From contig NZ_LZNS01000001.1 of assembly GCF_001984575.1 (NCBI RefSeq), positions 5,803,682 through 5,867,681 of the forward strand: DNA of 64,000 nt, in the 5' to 3' direction. This document shows, in pieces, positions 36,389-45,304 of the stretch (position 1 is its first letter; each line of letters begins with the position of its first letter). Source of the stretch: Streptomyces sp. MP131-18. GTDB taxonomy: Bacteria > Actinomycetota > Actinomycetes > Streptomycetales > Streptomycetaceae. The notes beneath the pieces were generated by a model. That model did no database searches. It saw nothing but the letters and a program-made list of their open reading frames with translations, and was not told the DNA's origin. The position numbers were made by a program, and so were the translations under genes.

Positions 36389-37344
36389 TCGGAGTCCTCC
36401 TTCAGGCGGTTCCGCAGGAACACGGCGAGCAGCACGGCGATGACCGCGACCATCACCAGGCCCATCGCCGCCGCATAGCCGAACTGGCCGTACTTGAACG
36501 CCTCCTCGTACGCGAACAGCATCGGCAGCCGGGTCTGGCTGCCGGGCCCGCCCTGGGTGAGCACGTACACCAGGCCGAAGGAGTTGAAGTTCCAGATGAA
36601 GTTGAGCGCCGTGATCGCGAGGACCACCGGCCGCAGCGCGGGCCAGGTCACCGTCGTGAAGCGGCGCCACAGACCCGCGCCGTCTATGTGCGCCGCCTCG
36701 CGCAGCTCGTGCGGCACGTTCTGGAGGCCCGCCAGCAGGACCACGGTGGTCTGCGGCATCCCGGCCCAGATGCCGACGACGATGACGGCGGGGAGCGCGA
36801 GCGACATGTTGGTGAGCCAGTCGACGTTCTCGCCGATGAGGCCGAGCTGCGACAGCGTCTTGTTGAGGATGCCCGCGTCCTGGTGGTAGACGAGCCGCCA
36901 CATGATGCCCACGACCACCTCGGGCATCGCCCACGGCACCAGCGCCAGCGTCCTGGCCAGCCAGCGGAAGCGCAGGTTCTGGTTCAGCAGCAGCGCGAGG
37001 CCGAGGGCGAGCACGAACTGGAGCGTGGTCACGCAGACCGCCCACACCAGGCCGACGCGGAACGACTCCCAGAACAGCGAGTCGTGCCGCAGGTCGGTGA
37101 AGTTGAGCAGGCCGACGAACTCGGCCGACTCGGTGCGGCCCGCCTGCTCGTCGGTGAACGCCAGGGCCACGCCGTACAGCAGCGGGCCCGCGCTCAGCAC
37201 GAGTATCGGGATCAGCGCGGGGAGCAGCAGGAACCACGCCCCCCGGTCGAGTCCGAGCGCCCGTTTGCGTCCGGCCGGTGTTCTGGGCGGCGGGGTGCCG
37301 CGGTTGCCCGGGACGGCCTTGGCCCGGCGGGCGGTGAGACTCAT
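36385..37344 (-). CDS. carbohydrate ABC permease (MalF-like)
   Basis: 319 residues with six membrane segments after a basic N-terminus. LLPALIPILVLSAGPLLYGVAL starts the first helix, and the EAA loop is NVPHELREAAHIDGAGLWRRF. WNFNSFGLVYVLTQGGP matches the MalF-type tail. The ATG at 37344 overlaps the lacI stop (ATGA). It forms the channel with the downstream permease. Confidence 0.92.
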   Translation of the reverse strand: MSLTARRAKAVPGNRGTPPPRTPAGRKRALGLDRGAWFLLLPALIPILVLSAGPLLYGVALAFTDEQAGRTESAEFVGLLNFTDLRHDSLFWESFRVGLVWAVCVTTLQFVLALGLALLLNQNLRFRWLARTLALVPWAMPEVVVGIMWRLVYHQDAGILNKTLSQLGLIGENVDWLTNMSLALPAVIVVGIWAGMPQTTVVLLAGLQNVPHELREAAHIDGAGLWRRFTTVTWPALRPVVLAITALNFIWNFNSFGLVYVLTQGGPGSQTRLPMLFAYEEAFKYGQFGYAAAMGLVMVAVIAVLLAVFLRNRLKEDSE

Positions 37345-38387
37345 GCGGTCCTCGTTATGGGGGAGTCGGTCGTCGGCGCGGTCGAGGCGCGCACGACGAG
37401 GCGGGGCGGGGCGGTGGAGGTACGCGGCGGGGGAGCGGTCCCGGTGCCGCCGCGCGTTTCGAGGCGGTCGAGCAGCAGCTCGGCGGCGCGCCGACCGCGT
37501 GTCGACGAGCCGAGGTCGACGCTGGTCAGCGGCGGCCACCCGGCTTGCGCGAGGGCGCTGTCGTCCATGCCCGCGACCGCGATGTCCTCGGGTATGCGCA
37601 CGCCGCGCGCTAGCAGCGCGTGCGCCGCGCCGAGCGCGAGCTGGTCGTTGGCGCAGAACAGCGCGTCGGGCCGGGCGGGCAGCAGCCGCCGGACGGCGGC
37701 GGCACCGGAGTCGATGCCGAAGTCGGTGTGGACGACGAGGGCCTCGTCGTGGGGCAGGCCGCATGCGGTGAGCGCGGTGCGGTAGCCCAGGTCGCGGTTG
37801 TGTCCCGGGACGGTATCGGACGGTCCGTTGATGAACGCGATGCGGCGCCGGCCGGTGCGGAACAGGTGAGCCACCGCCATGGCGGACCCGGCGACGGAGT
37901 CGGCCCGGACGCTGTCCACGGGCACGCCGTCGGGCAGCGAGCCGATGACGACGACCGGCCCGGCGGCGGTGGTCAGGGCCTCGATGTGCTCGTCGGTGAT
38001 GCGGATGGGGCACAGGATGAGCCCGTCGCTGGTGCGGTCGCCGAGGCTGTGCAGCACGGCGAGTTCGTCCTCGGCGACGGCATCGGTCGAGTGCAGCAGC
38101 AGCCGGTAGCCGGCGGCCTTGGTGACGGCCTGGATGGCGCGGACCATCGCCACGTACACCGGGTTGCCGATGTCGGGCATGGCGAACGTGAGCTGCCTGG
38201 TCCTGCCGTCCTTCAGCGAACGGGCCACCGCGTTGGGCACGTAGCCCAGCTCGGCGGCGGCGCGCCGGACGCGTTCGACCGTGTCGCGGCGCGCGCCCTG
38301 GCCGTTGAGGACCCGGGAGACCGATGCGATGGAGACGCCCGCGCGTGCCGCGATCGACACGATGGTCGGCTGGCCGCCGTTCGGCAT
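37341..38387 (-). CDS. LacI-family transcriptional regulator
   Basis: 348 residues, first gene of the operon. The HTH is at the N-terminus (TIVSIAARAGVSIASVSRVL, then NGQGARRDTVERVRRAAAEL with the hinge YVPNAVARSLKDGRT). The periplasmic-binding-protein-like effector domain follows (DGLILCPIRITDEHIEAL, GMDDSALAQAGWPPLTSVDL). The binding residues for the sugar cannot be read reliably. Being cotranscribed with the transporter and having operator palindromes 36 bp upstream, it probably represses its own operon until a ligand, perhaps ribose or a riboside, binds. Confidence 0.93.
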   Translation of the reverse strand: MPNGGQPTIVSIAARAGVSIASVSRVLNGQGARRDTVERVRRAAAELGYVPNAVARSLKDGRTRQLTFAMPDIGNPVYVAMVRAIQAVTKAAGYRLLLHSTDAVAEDELAVLHSLGDRTSDGLILCPIRITDEHIEALTTAAGPVVVIGSLPDGVPVDSVRADSVAGSAMAVAHLFRTGRRRIAFINGPSDTVPGHNRDLGYRTALTACGLPHDEALVVHTDFGIDSGAAAVRRLLPARPDALFCANDQLALGAAHALLARGVRIPEDIAVAGMDDSALAQAGWPPLTSVDLGSSTRGRRAAELLLDRLETRGGTGTAPPPRTSTAPPRLVVRASTAPTTDSPITRTA

Positions 38388-38423
38388 CCCAATTGTCCTT
38401 TTCCTTGACGAACTTCGGTTTGT

Positions 38424-38456
38424 TGTAAACGTTTCCAGCTGCTGGAATCGTTTACA
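38424..38456. promoter_or_regulatory. pair of LacI-type operators upstream of lacI
   Basis: TGTAAACGTTTCCA (38424-38437) and TGGAATCGTTTACA (38443-38456) are two palindromic LacI-like sites. Together they form a near-perfect inverted repeat of 16-bp arms around one central base, with one mismatch. The central AAACGTTT is the typical CG-centred LacI core. Confidence 0.8.
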
Positions 38457-38615
38457 GATGTTGCGGGGAGGTTTCCCGTCCCGTCAAGAGGGCCGCGTCT
38501 GTGATCCCCGTCTCCGCCCGCGCCCCGGCATGCCGACGGGGCGGCGGCGGTGCTTCCGCACCGCGCAGCCGCCCCGTGGTCCGACCGGGCCGTTGTCCGA
38601 CCGGGCCGTTCGGCG

Positions 38616-39251
38616 TCAGAAGTTGTTCTGCGCGCCCGGGAGGCTCTGCAACATCTCCTGGAGCTCGGTGATCTCGGCCTCGCTGAAGCCGCCGCCCAGC
38701 GCGTTGTAGTAGGTCTGGCTGGCGCCGGAGGACCAGGTGACCTGCATGGTGCTGCCGTCGACGGTGTAGGTGGCCTCCATGTCGGTCCACTCGCTGTCGC
38801 CGTAGAGGTCGCACGAGTCGAGGCTGATGGTGCCGTTCGTGATGGTGCCCTCGCAGACGTCGCCCTCCTGGCCGAAGTCCTCGTAGAACGTGACCGTGTC
38901 GTCGCCGCTGGTGATCTCCAGGTTGGCGTCGTCGATCGTGGTGCCGGTGTACCAGTCGCCCGCGACGTCGCCGCCGATGCTGCCGCCGCCGCCCGAACCC
39001 CCGGTGTCCCCGCCGGCGATGTCGCCGGGAAGCTCCTCGCCCGGGGTCTCTTCCGGGGTTTCCTCCGGGGTTTCCTCCGGGGTCTCGCCGCCGGTCTCTC
39101 CTTCGGAGGCCCCGCCCTCGGTTTCCTCCTGGCCACCGTCCCCGGGGTTCGGGCCGTCGAACGGCGACTCTTCGTCGCTGTTGCAGCCGGTGAGAGCCAG
39201 GGCCGTCGCGGCTGCGACGGCGGGCAGGACGAGTCGTATGGACCTACGCAT
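38616..39251 (-). CDS. secreted lipoprotein with Glu/Thr-rich linker
   Basis: 211 residues. The signal ends in a lipobox (ALALTGCNSDEE), so the protein is anchored outside the membrane. Residues about 40-75 form a low-complexity linker with GGETPEETPEETPEETP, from a 12-bp repeat in the DNA. The C-terminal about 120 residues form a small beta-rich domain (WYTGTTIDDANLEITSGDDT, then CEGTITNGTISLDSCDLYGD with two Cys). I do not recognise the family. The gene lies upstream of the lacI promoter region and is transcribed in the same direction. Confidence 0.7.
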   Translation of the reverse strand: MRRSIRLVLPAVAAATALALTGCNSDEESPFDGPNPGDGGQEETEGGASEGETGGETPEETPEETPEETPGEELPGDIAGGDTGGSGGGGSIGGDVAGDWYTGTTIDDANLEITSGDDTVTFYEDFGQEGDVCEGTITNGTISLDSCDLYGDSEWTDMEATYTVDGSTMQVTWSSGASQTYYNALGGGFSEAEITELQEMLQSLPGAQNNF

Positions 39252-39539
39252 GGAGTGTTCCCCTCGTACATGTGCTTGTTCCCGGCAGGCTATCCCCGGC
39301 GCGGGAGGGGCGGGACATAGTGTTACGAACCAATCGCAATTGGCGTCGGACTGAGACGTATGTGCGACCCCTGACCGGTGACGCTACCGCTTCGACGGCC
39401 GGTCGGCAGACGTGGTCCGGCGTTCGGGACCGTTCCGGTACATGGCGCCGGTGGCGGTCCCCGGCCGCGCGAGTGCCCCGCGGCGGCCGGGGACCGTCAA
39501 CCGGCGTGCGGCCCGCGCCCGTTCACGATTCGCAACCGT

Positions 39540-40973
39540 TCATCCGCGCTGCGCCGCGCTGCGCCGGGTCGGGTCGATCGGGGTGAGGGGGCCGACGTGC
39601 CGTTCGACGGCCTCGGCGGCGTCGAGGCACAGATCCTCGCGGTAGGCGCGGCCGATGATCTGCACGCCGATCGGCAGCCCGTCCGCCACCCCGGCCGGAA
39701 CGGCGACGGCGGGGACCCCGGCGAGGCTGGTCGCCGAGCACAGCCGCATCGCGGTGCCCACCCGTTCGTGGCCCGCCGCGTCCCGCGACTCGATGCCGGG
39801 CTCGACGGGCGGCTCGGTGAACACCGGCGCGAGCAGCAGCGGATAGGTGTCGAGGAACTCCGACCAGGCGCGCTTGAGGCCGAGCAGTACCCCGGTCAGC
39901 CGCAGGTATTCCGCCACGTCGACGGGGTTCGTCCTGGCCAGGGACATCTCGATGTAGCGGTGCCCGCCCTCGCCGAGCAGGGTGCGCACGGTGGGCCAGG
40001 ACGGCGCGAACTCCGTCATCAGCAGGCTGCCGTAGGTCTCGACCGCCTCCGCGAGGCGCGGCACGTCCGGCACCTCGGTCACGGCGTACCCGGCCTCGGC
40101 CAGCGCCCCGGCCGCGGTGCGCACCGCCTCCCGCACCGCCGGGTGAACGCCGAGCCCGCCCGGGTCGGTGACGACGGCGACCCGCGCGGGTCCTGGCAGC
40201 GGCGCGCCTTCGAAGGGGACGGGAACGGCCCGCGGGTCGCGCGGGTCGGTACCGGCCAGCACCCGGCAGGCGGCGCGCAGGTCGCCGACGCGGCGGGCCA
40301 GCGGGCCGTCCACCACGAACAGCTGGGCGCCGAGCGGCGGATCGTCCGGGCCGATGCGGTGGTCGGCGGGGAAGCGGCCGTACGTCGGCTTCAGCCCGGC
40401 GACCCCGCAGAACGACGCGGGCACCCTGACCGAGCCGCCCGCGTCGTTGCCGAGTCCGAGCGCGGTCATCCCGGTGGCCACGGCCGCGCCGTCGCCGCCG
40501 CTGCTGCCGCCCGGAGTGACGCCCGGGTCCCAGGGGTTGACGGTGTCGCCGAAGAGCTCGCTGCTGGTGTGCATGCCCGCGAGGGTGAGGGTGGGCATGT
40601 TGGTGTGCCCGACGGGGACGGCGCCCGCGGCGCGGAGGCGGGCGACCGGCGGGGCGTCGGACCTGGCCACCAGGCCGCGCAGCCGCTGCGCGCCGTGCGT
40701 GGTCGGCACGCCGCCGATGCCGATGCTTTCCTTCACCGTGAACGGCACCCCGGCCAGCGGCCCCGTCTCCTCCCCGGCGGCGCGGCGGCGGTCGATCCCG
40801 GCCGCGTCCGCGCGGGCCCGGTCGGCGAGCGGCTGGGTGATCGCGTTCACCTCGGGGTTGACCGCCTCGATCCGTTGCAGGTGGCTGCCGACCAGCTCGG
40901 CGGCGGACACCTCGCCCGAACGCACCAGCTCCGCCTGCTCGGTGGCCGACCGGGCCCATAGCGCATTTTCCAT
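39540..40973 (-). CDS. amidase (amidase signature family)
   Basis: 477 residues from ATG 40973 with GAGG 8 bp upstream; an ATG at 41003 would overlap the operator. The Ser-cisSer-Lys triad is visible: Lys in VPFTVKESIGIGG, the GGSSGGDG segment with the cis-Ser, and the nucleophile Ser in GNDAGGSVRVP. It hydrolyses amides, possibly a substrate of the TetR effector. It is divergent from a TetR gene with two operator copies between them. The C-terminal region is typical length for the family. Confidence 0.9.
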   Translation of the reverse strand: MENALWARSATEQAELVRSGEVSAAELVGSHLQRIEAVNPEVNAITQPLADRARADAAGIDRRRAAGEETGPLAGVPFTVKESIGIGGVPTTHGAQRLRGLVARSDAPPVARLRAAGAVPVGHTNMPTLTLAGMHTSSELFGDTVNPWDPGVTPGGSSGGDGAAVATGMTALGLGNDAGGSVRVPASFCGVAGLKPTYGRFPADHRIGPDDPPLGAQLFVVDGPLARRVGDLRAACRVLAGTDPRDPRAVPVPFEGAPLPGPARVAVVTDPGGLGVHPAVREAVRTAAGALAEAGYAVTEVPDVPRLAEAVETYGSLLMTEFAPSWPTVRTLLGEGGHRYIEMSLARTNPVDVAEYLRLTGVLLGLKRAWSEFLDTYPLLLAPVFTEPPVEPGIESRDAAGHERVGTAMRLCSATSLAGVPAVAVPAGVADGLPIGVQIIGRAYREDLCLDAAEAVERHVGPLTPIDPTRRSAAQRG

Positions 40974-40989
40974 GATTCGAACCTCGTTC

Positions 40990-41037
40990 CGATGCAAGTG
41001 CATCGCATCCTAGAGGGCTTCCGATACAGTTGCATCG
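40990..41037. promoter_or_regulatory. two TetR-type operators between amidase and tetR
   Basis: CGATGCAAGTGCATCG (40990-41005, perfect) and CGATACAGTTGCATCG (41022-41037, one mismatch) are copies of CGATRCA-N2-TGCATCG. Their centres are 32 bp apart. They flank the amidase start and the presumed tetR promoter. Confidence 0.8.
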
Positions 41038-41091
41038 AAATAACGGTCCCGGTAGCGGGCCGAGGGAAACGAGGGGAAACGAGGGGGCACG

Positions 41092-41715
41092 GTGCCACGG
41101 CAGATCGACCACGAGGCCAGACGCCACCTGATCGCGGACGCGGTCTGCGCACTGGCCGACGAACACGGCTTCGAAGGCGTCACGTTGCGGGACGTCGCCG
41201 CCCGCGCCGGGGTCTCCATGGGCGCCGTGCAGCGCTGCTTCCGCACCAAGGAGGAGATGCTGCGCTTCGCGCTCGACCACGTCGGCCGCCGCGTCCTCGC
41301 CCGCATCCGCACCGGCGGCGACGGAAGCGACGGCGGCGACGGCAGCGGCGGCGATGGCGCGGCGGAAACGTTGGCCAGGGCCGCCGTGGAAACCGCGCTG
41401 CTGCGCGGCGAACAGCGCGCCGAGGCGCGGGTCTGGCTGGCGTTCGTCGCCCAGGCCGCCGTCAGCCCGCCGCTCGCCGCGGTGCTGCGGGAGGCGTACA
41501 CCGGCCTGACGGACATGCTCGCCCGGCTGGTCGCCGCGGCCGGCGGCGCCGATCCGGTGCGCGAGGCACAGACCCTCCTCGCCCTCGCCGACGGCCTCAC
41601 CACCCACGTCCTCGTCGGGCACCTCACCCCCGCCGCCGCCCGCGCCGCCCTCGAAGCCCACCTGGCGCGGCTCACCGCGGTACGGGCGCCGGGGGGCCGC
41701 GGCGGCCTCGGGTAA
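41092..41715 (+). CDS. TetR-family regulator
   Basis: 207 residues from GTG 41092. The HTH is residues about 10-55 (RHLIADAVCALADEHGFEGV, then TLRDVAARAGVSMGAVQRCFRTKEEML). The C-terminal ligand domain includes a Gly/Asp-rich insertion (GGDGSDGGDGSGGDG) near residue 75, a low-complexity tract. The divergent amidase is the likely target through the two operator copies. Confidence 0.92.
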   Translation: MPRQIDHEARRHLIADAVCALADEHGFEGVTLRDVAARAGVSMGAVQRCFRTKEEMLRFALDHVGRRVLARIRTGGDGSDGGDGSGGDGAAETLARAAVETALLRGEQRAEARVWLAFVAQAAVSPPLAAVLREAYTGLTDMLARLVAAAGGADPVREAQTLLALADGLTTHVLVGHLTPAAARAALEAHLARLTAVRAPGGRGGLG

Positions 41716-41860
41716 AGTGGCCATCCGTTCGTCAGACGTCCTGTTCCGGGAGGTGAGCCCCATTACTGCCAGGTCGGTCCGGGTGCTTCCGTCCCGCCCC
41801 GCGCGGTCGCCCGCGCGCAGGTGAACGGCGGAGCGCCCTTCGGTTCCCCGGAAGGCCCTC

Positions 41861-42676
41861 ATGTCCGTTCCCCCGTCCCCTTCTTCTGCCCTCTCTTCCT
41901 CCCCCTCCCGCATCGCCGCGCGGCTGCGCGCCGCGGGCTGCGTCTTCGCGGAGGACGAGGCGCGCATCCTCCTGTCCACCGCCGGCTCGCCCGACCACCT
42001 CGCCGCCATGGTGGAGCGGCGGGTCGCGGGACTGCCCCTCGAACAGGTCGTCGGCTGGGCCGAGTTCTGCGGCCTGCGCGTCGCCGTCGGCCCCGGCGTC
42101 TTCGTGCCGAGGCGCCGCACCGAATTCCTCGCCCGGCAGGCCGCCGCCCTGTCCGCGCCCGGTTCGGTCGTCCTCGACCTGTGCTGCGGCTCCGGCGCGG
42201 TCGGCGCCGCGCTGGCCGCGGCCGTGCCCGGCATCCTCCTGCACGCCGCGGACTCGGACCCGGCCGCCACCGCGTGCGCCCGCCGCAATGTCGCCGCCGC
42301 GGGCGGCCAGGTGTACGAGGGCGATCTGTACGCCCCGCTGCCCGCCGCACTGTGCGGCCGGATCGACGTGCTGGTCGCCAACACCCCCTACGTGCCGACC
42401 GGCGAGGTCGGCCTGCTGCCCCCCGAGGCCCGCGACCACGAGCCGCGCGCGGCGCTCGACGGCGGCGCGGACGGCCTCGCGGTGCTGCGGCGGGTGACGG
42501 CGGGCGCGCCCCGCTGGCTGGCACCCGGCGGCCACCTGCTGGTGGAGACGAGCGAACGGCAGGCCGTCGGCGCCGTGGCCGCCGCCCGGCAGGCCGGCCT
42601 CACGGCCCGCGTGCTCGACGACGCGGGCCGCCACGCGACCGTCGTGGTGGCCCACCGCCCGGCCGCGGGAACGTGA
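41861..42676 (+). CDS. PrmC-related methyltransferase
   Basis: 271 residues. The start aligns with the PrmC_rel_meth family used in actinobacteria. SAM motif I is SVVLDLCCGSGAVGAALA, and the catalytic motif reads DVLVANTPYVPTGEV where PrmC has NPPY and this subfamily has NAPY. The second half has PPEARDHEPRAALDGGADGL. The role is by similarity to protein glutamine N5-methyltransferases. Whether it modifies release factors is not shown, since Streptomyces also carries a true PrmC. The preceding 145 bp hold no clear gene. Confidence 0.82.
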   Translation: MSVPPSPSSALSSSPSRIAARLRAAGCVFAEDEARILLSTAGSPDHLAAMVERRVAGLPLEQVVGWAEFCGLRVAVGPGVFVPRRRTEFLARQAAALSAPGSVVLDLCCGSGAVGAALAAAVPGILLHAADSDPAATACARRNVAAAGGQVYEGDLYAPLPAALCGRIDVLVANTPYVPTGEVGLLPPEARDHEPRAALDGGADGLAVLRRVTAGAPRWLAPGGHLLVETSERQAVGAVAAARQAGLTARVLDDAGRHATVVVAHRPAAGT

Positions 42677-42808
42677 GCCGGGCGGGCCGTTCCCCGGGCC
42701 CGGCCGCGCTCTGGTTCGCCGCGGTTCCGCTCGGCGGCGGTTCCCGCGCCGGGACGCTGCCCGCCCGGCCGCCGGGGGAGTGCACCGGCCCGGCAGCGGA
42801 ACGGCCGG

Positions 42809-43270
42809 TCAGGTCGCGCCGGGGGGCGAGGACGCGTCGAGGGCGATCAGTGCGAGGCCGGTCTGCGGGTCGACGCGCTTGCGCAGGTGGGTGGGCGTCT
42901 CGGTGACGACCACCTCCATCGTCGGGAAGACGACCGCCCGCTGGAGGTGGCCGCCGAGCGCGGTGGAGTCCCGGCGGCCGAGCACCAGGTGCGCGTGCAG
43001 GGCCGGGACGTCGTCGTGGATGGCGATGTCCCCGATGAGCGACAGCACTTCCGTCTGCTCGTCGATGTGCGTGCTGCGGTAGCCGAGGAGTTCCGGGTCG
43101 AAGTAGCCGAGCTTCGCTTCCCGGCAGCCGCCGACGGCCGTCAGTGCCGCGCCCGTCACCCGCTGCTCGGCGGCGAACGCCGAGATCTCCGCGTACGCCT
43201 CGTCGCCCTTCGCGAGGACGAGGACGAACGTCCGCAGCCCGCCGTGCTCGTGCACCAGCCTGCTGTTCAC
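42809..43270 (-). CDS. PPC-domain (DUF296) protein
   Basis: 153 residues forming one PPC/DUF296 domain (FVLVLAKGDEAYAEISAFAA, ALTAVGGCREAKLGYFDP, LIGDIAIHDDVPALHAHLVL). Such proteins form trimers and in bacteria lack the AT-hook of plant members. Its exact role is unknown; metal or small-molecule binding is proposed for the family. The start lies 6 bp after the ferritin-like gene stop on the same strand, so the two are probably cotranscribed. Confidence 0.85.
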   Translation of the reverse strand: MNSRLVHEHGGLRTFVLVLAKGDEAYAEISAFAAEQRVTGAALTAVGGCREAKLGYFDPELLGYRSTHIDEQTEVLSLIGDIAIHDDVPALHAHLVLGRRDSTALGGHLQRAVVFPTMEVVVTETPTHLRKRVDPQTGLALIALDASSPPGAT

Positions 43271-43276
43271 CGCGGG

Positions 43277-43810
43277 TCACATCCCCAGCAGATCCACGAG
43301 GTCGTCGGCATGCTCTTCCTCCTCTTCCAGGATCGACTCCAGCAGCCGCCGCGTGGTGGGGTCGTGGTCGCCGAGCCAGCGGATGATCTCCTGGTACGTC
43401 GAGATCACGATGCGTTCGGCGTACAGGTTGTTGCGCAGCATCTCCTTCAGATCGCCGTCGTCCGGCGTGGTGTAGTCGGTGTGCGCGCGGGCATGCAGCG
43501 TCGCCGGGTCGAAGTCGGGGTCGCCGCCGAGCTGCGAGACGCGTTCGGCCGCGCGCAGCGCGTGGTCCATCTCCTCCTTGGCGTGCTCGGTGAACTCCGC
43601 GGACACCTGAGCCCGGTCGATTCCCGTCGCCGCGATCGCGTGCCGCGTGTACCGCAGCCAGCACACCACCTCCGTGGCGATCACGTCGTTGAGAATGGCG
43701 ATCACCCGGTCCTTGTCCACGCCGTAGGTGTCCGTCACCGGGCCGGCTTCCATCCGCCGCCGCGCCTCGTCGCGAATCCTGGTCACGTCGACGACGAAAT
43801 CGTCCGTCAT
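43277..43810 (-). CDS. ferritin-like domain protein (bacterioferritin type)
   Basis: 177 residues, all helical. Candidate diiron ligands are the Glu in VIATEVVCWLRYTRHA, the E..H pair in FTEHAKEEMDHALRAAERV, the Glu in NNLYAERIVISTYQEII and the E..H pair in LEEEEEHADDLVDLL. This arrangement matches the ferroxidase centre of bacterioferritin or Dps-like proteins. It probably binds iron or protects against oxidative stress. The ATG is preceded by GGGGAGAGCAGC. It is paired with the PPC gene downstream. Confidence 0.85.
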   Translation of the reverse strand: MTDDFVVDVTRIRDEARRRMEAGPVTDTYGVDKDRVIAILNDVIATEVVCWLRYTRHAIAATGIDRAQVSAEFTEHAKEEMDHALRAAERVSQLGGDPDFDPATLHARAHTDYTTPDDGDLKEMLRNNLYAERIVISTYQEIIRWLGDHDPTTRRLLESILEEEEEHADDLVDLLGM

Positions 43811-43968
43811 GCTGCTCTCCCCTTCGTGCCGGTGGTCGGGTCGCGAAGCGCCAAGTGGCCGCGCCCTTCTCGGTTCACGGACGGTAAGCAGCAGGCCGTT
43901 GAGGGGACCGACCGGCACGCCGGACGTCCCCGGCGGCGCCCCCCAATGGCCGAACGGGCCGCGGCGCC

Positions 43969-44451
43969 TCAGCCGCGGGCGGCGCCCTCCGGCCACACCA
44001 CGTCCACGGGAAGGCCCGCGTCACGCGCGGCGCGCACCACGTCGGCGGTCCCGCCCTTACCACTCGGCGGCGAGCCGTCCCACACCGCTACGAGCCGGTC
44101 GGCGCGCCGCAGCAGCTCCTCGCCCGCGGCCTCGTACGCCGCCCGGTCGGCTCGTTCCAACGGCATCGTGACCACCTCGTGCGCGGCTCCCACCAGCCGG
44201 TCGAACTGCTCGGCCTGCTCGGGCTTCACCTTGCGCGCCCGGTAGTCACGCGACGGAATCACCAGGACCAGCCGCCCACCGGCCGCCACCACGGCCTCGG
44301 CAAACAGACTGTCCGCACCCGCCGCGACACAGGAGACACCGACAAGCCCGGCGGCCGGGTAGCCGCCCAACAAGTCGCGCAGCGCAGCGGCCACCAGCGG
44401 AACGGTTGCCTCGGTCAGATCCAGGTGGCCGGTGACAGCGATGATCGGCAT
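43969..44451 (-). CDS. SLOG-like small Rossmann protein
   Basis: 160 residues with a Rossmann-type core: MPIIAVTGHLDL, VGVSCVAAGADSLFAEAVVA, RLVLVIPSRDYRA and VWDGSPPSGKGGTADVV. The GxxGaDxxaAe pattern resembles the SLOG superfamily (lysine-decarboxylase- or DprA-like), which binds nucleotides or nucleotide-like ligands. It is a single-domain protein with no partner effector in the neighbourhood. Function unknown; a role in signalling is plausible but not shown. Confidence 0.65.
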   Translation of the reverse strand: MPIIAVTGHLDLTEATVPLVAAALRDLLGGYPAAGLVGVSCVAAGADSLFAEAVVAAGGRLVLVIPSRDYRARKVKPEQAEQFDRLVGAAHEVVTMPLERADRAAYEAAGEELLRRADRLVAVWDGSPPSGKGGTADVVRAARDAGLPVDVVWPEGAARG

Positions 44452-44619
44452 GGGAGTCCTCGTCTACGCGCCGATGGTCAGGTGGAGAGTAGCTCGCGGC
44501 GGCGGTACCGCGCCTCCAGGACCGCGGCCATGGGCCCTGGTCCTGCGGTCGGCTGCCCAGATGCCGGTCGAAGGCATCCAGGCTGGTGGAACGCGCACAA
44601 TCCGCCCGGTTCCGGCAGG

Positions 44620-45288
44620 TCACGAGGCGATGAGGCGGCTGGTGAAGCCGTTGCGGATGAGGGATTCGTACGCGGCATGCACGTCCTCCGGGACCTCCTG
44701 CTCGATGGCGAATCCGAGCCTCGGATACTCGATGACCCGCTGTAGATCGCCGACGAGCATGTCCAGAACGAGCTTCTCGTCGCCGATGGACTTCACGTAG
44801 TCGTCGAACTCCAGCGGCTCCGACGCGCAGAGGACCTCGACGTCGGGCCACAACTTGCGGGCGGTCGCGAACGATCGCCTTTCCATATACGGCTTGGAGA
44901 CCAGCAGTACCGACTTCGGGGTGATGCCGGCGGCGGCGAGGACCTCACGGGAAAGGGTGATGTTCTGCCCGGTGTTCGTCGCGTTCGGTTCCAGCAGGAT
45001 CGCCTCGGCAGGGACGCCGAGGTCGATGGCGTGCTCGCGGAAGTGGACGGCTTCCCCGCGCGGGAAGACCTCGGCGGTGGTGGGGCTGTTGCCGCCGGTG
45101 AACACCAGGGTCGGGAAGAGCCCGGAGCGATACAGCTCGGCGGAGTGGGCGGCGACGCCGAGGTCGTGGCTGCCCAGCCCGATTGCCACGTTGACGGGCC
45201 GCAGCTCGTGCCGCATCTGGTGGTAGTCCCAGATCAGCTTGGCCTGGCGCCACTGGTCCCCGGTGATCCCCTGCTGGTCGTTGCTCAC
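44620..45288 (-). CDS. YdcF/DUF218-family protein
   Basis: 222 residues from GTG 45288 with GGGAGAAG upstream. The DUF218 signature is clear: VNVAIGLGSHDLGVAAHSAE, TLVFTGGNSPTT, PAEAILLEPNATNTGQNI and SVLLVSKPYMERRSFATARK. The family contains a Rossmann-like fold that binds SAM or similar ligands; no reaction is known for this cytoplasmic type. It lies just downstream of a broken TPR/HTH remnant, which may have been its regulator. Confidence 0.85.
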   Translation of the reverse strand: MSNDQQGITGDQWRQAKLIWDYHQMRHELRPVNVAIGLGSHDLGVAAHSAELYRSGLFPTLVFTGGNSPTTAEVFPRGEAVHFREHAIDLGVPAEAILLEPNATNTGQNITLSREVLAAAGITPKSVLLVSKPYMERRSFATARKLWPDVEVLCASEPLEFDDYVKSIGDEKLVLDMLVGDLQRVIEYPRLGFAIEQEVPEDVHAAYESLIRNGFTSRLIAS

Positions 45289-45304
45289 GCGATCTTCTCC
45301 CTGG

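Noticed and set aside
41754-41825. Tiny ORF or non-AUG start after the second TetR gene
   Set aside because: A GGGAGG is followed by GTG or ATT and about 22 codons, faintly recalling a translated leader, but the ribosome binding site is too close for the GTG and there is no homology.
39523-42384. 953-codon minus-strand frame
   Set aside because: Covers the amidase, TetR and methyltransferase in other frames; no coherent motif, and codon use fits a shadow frame.
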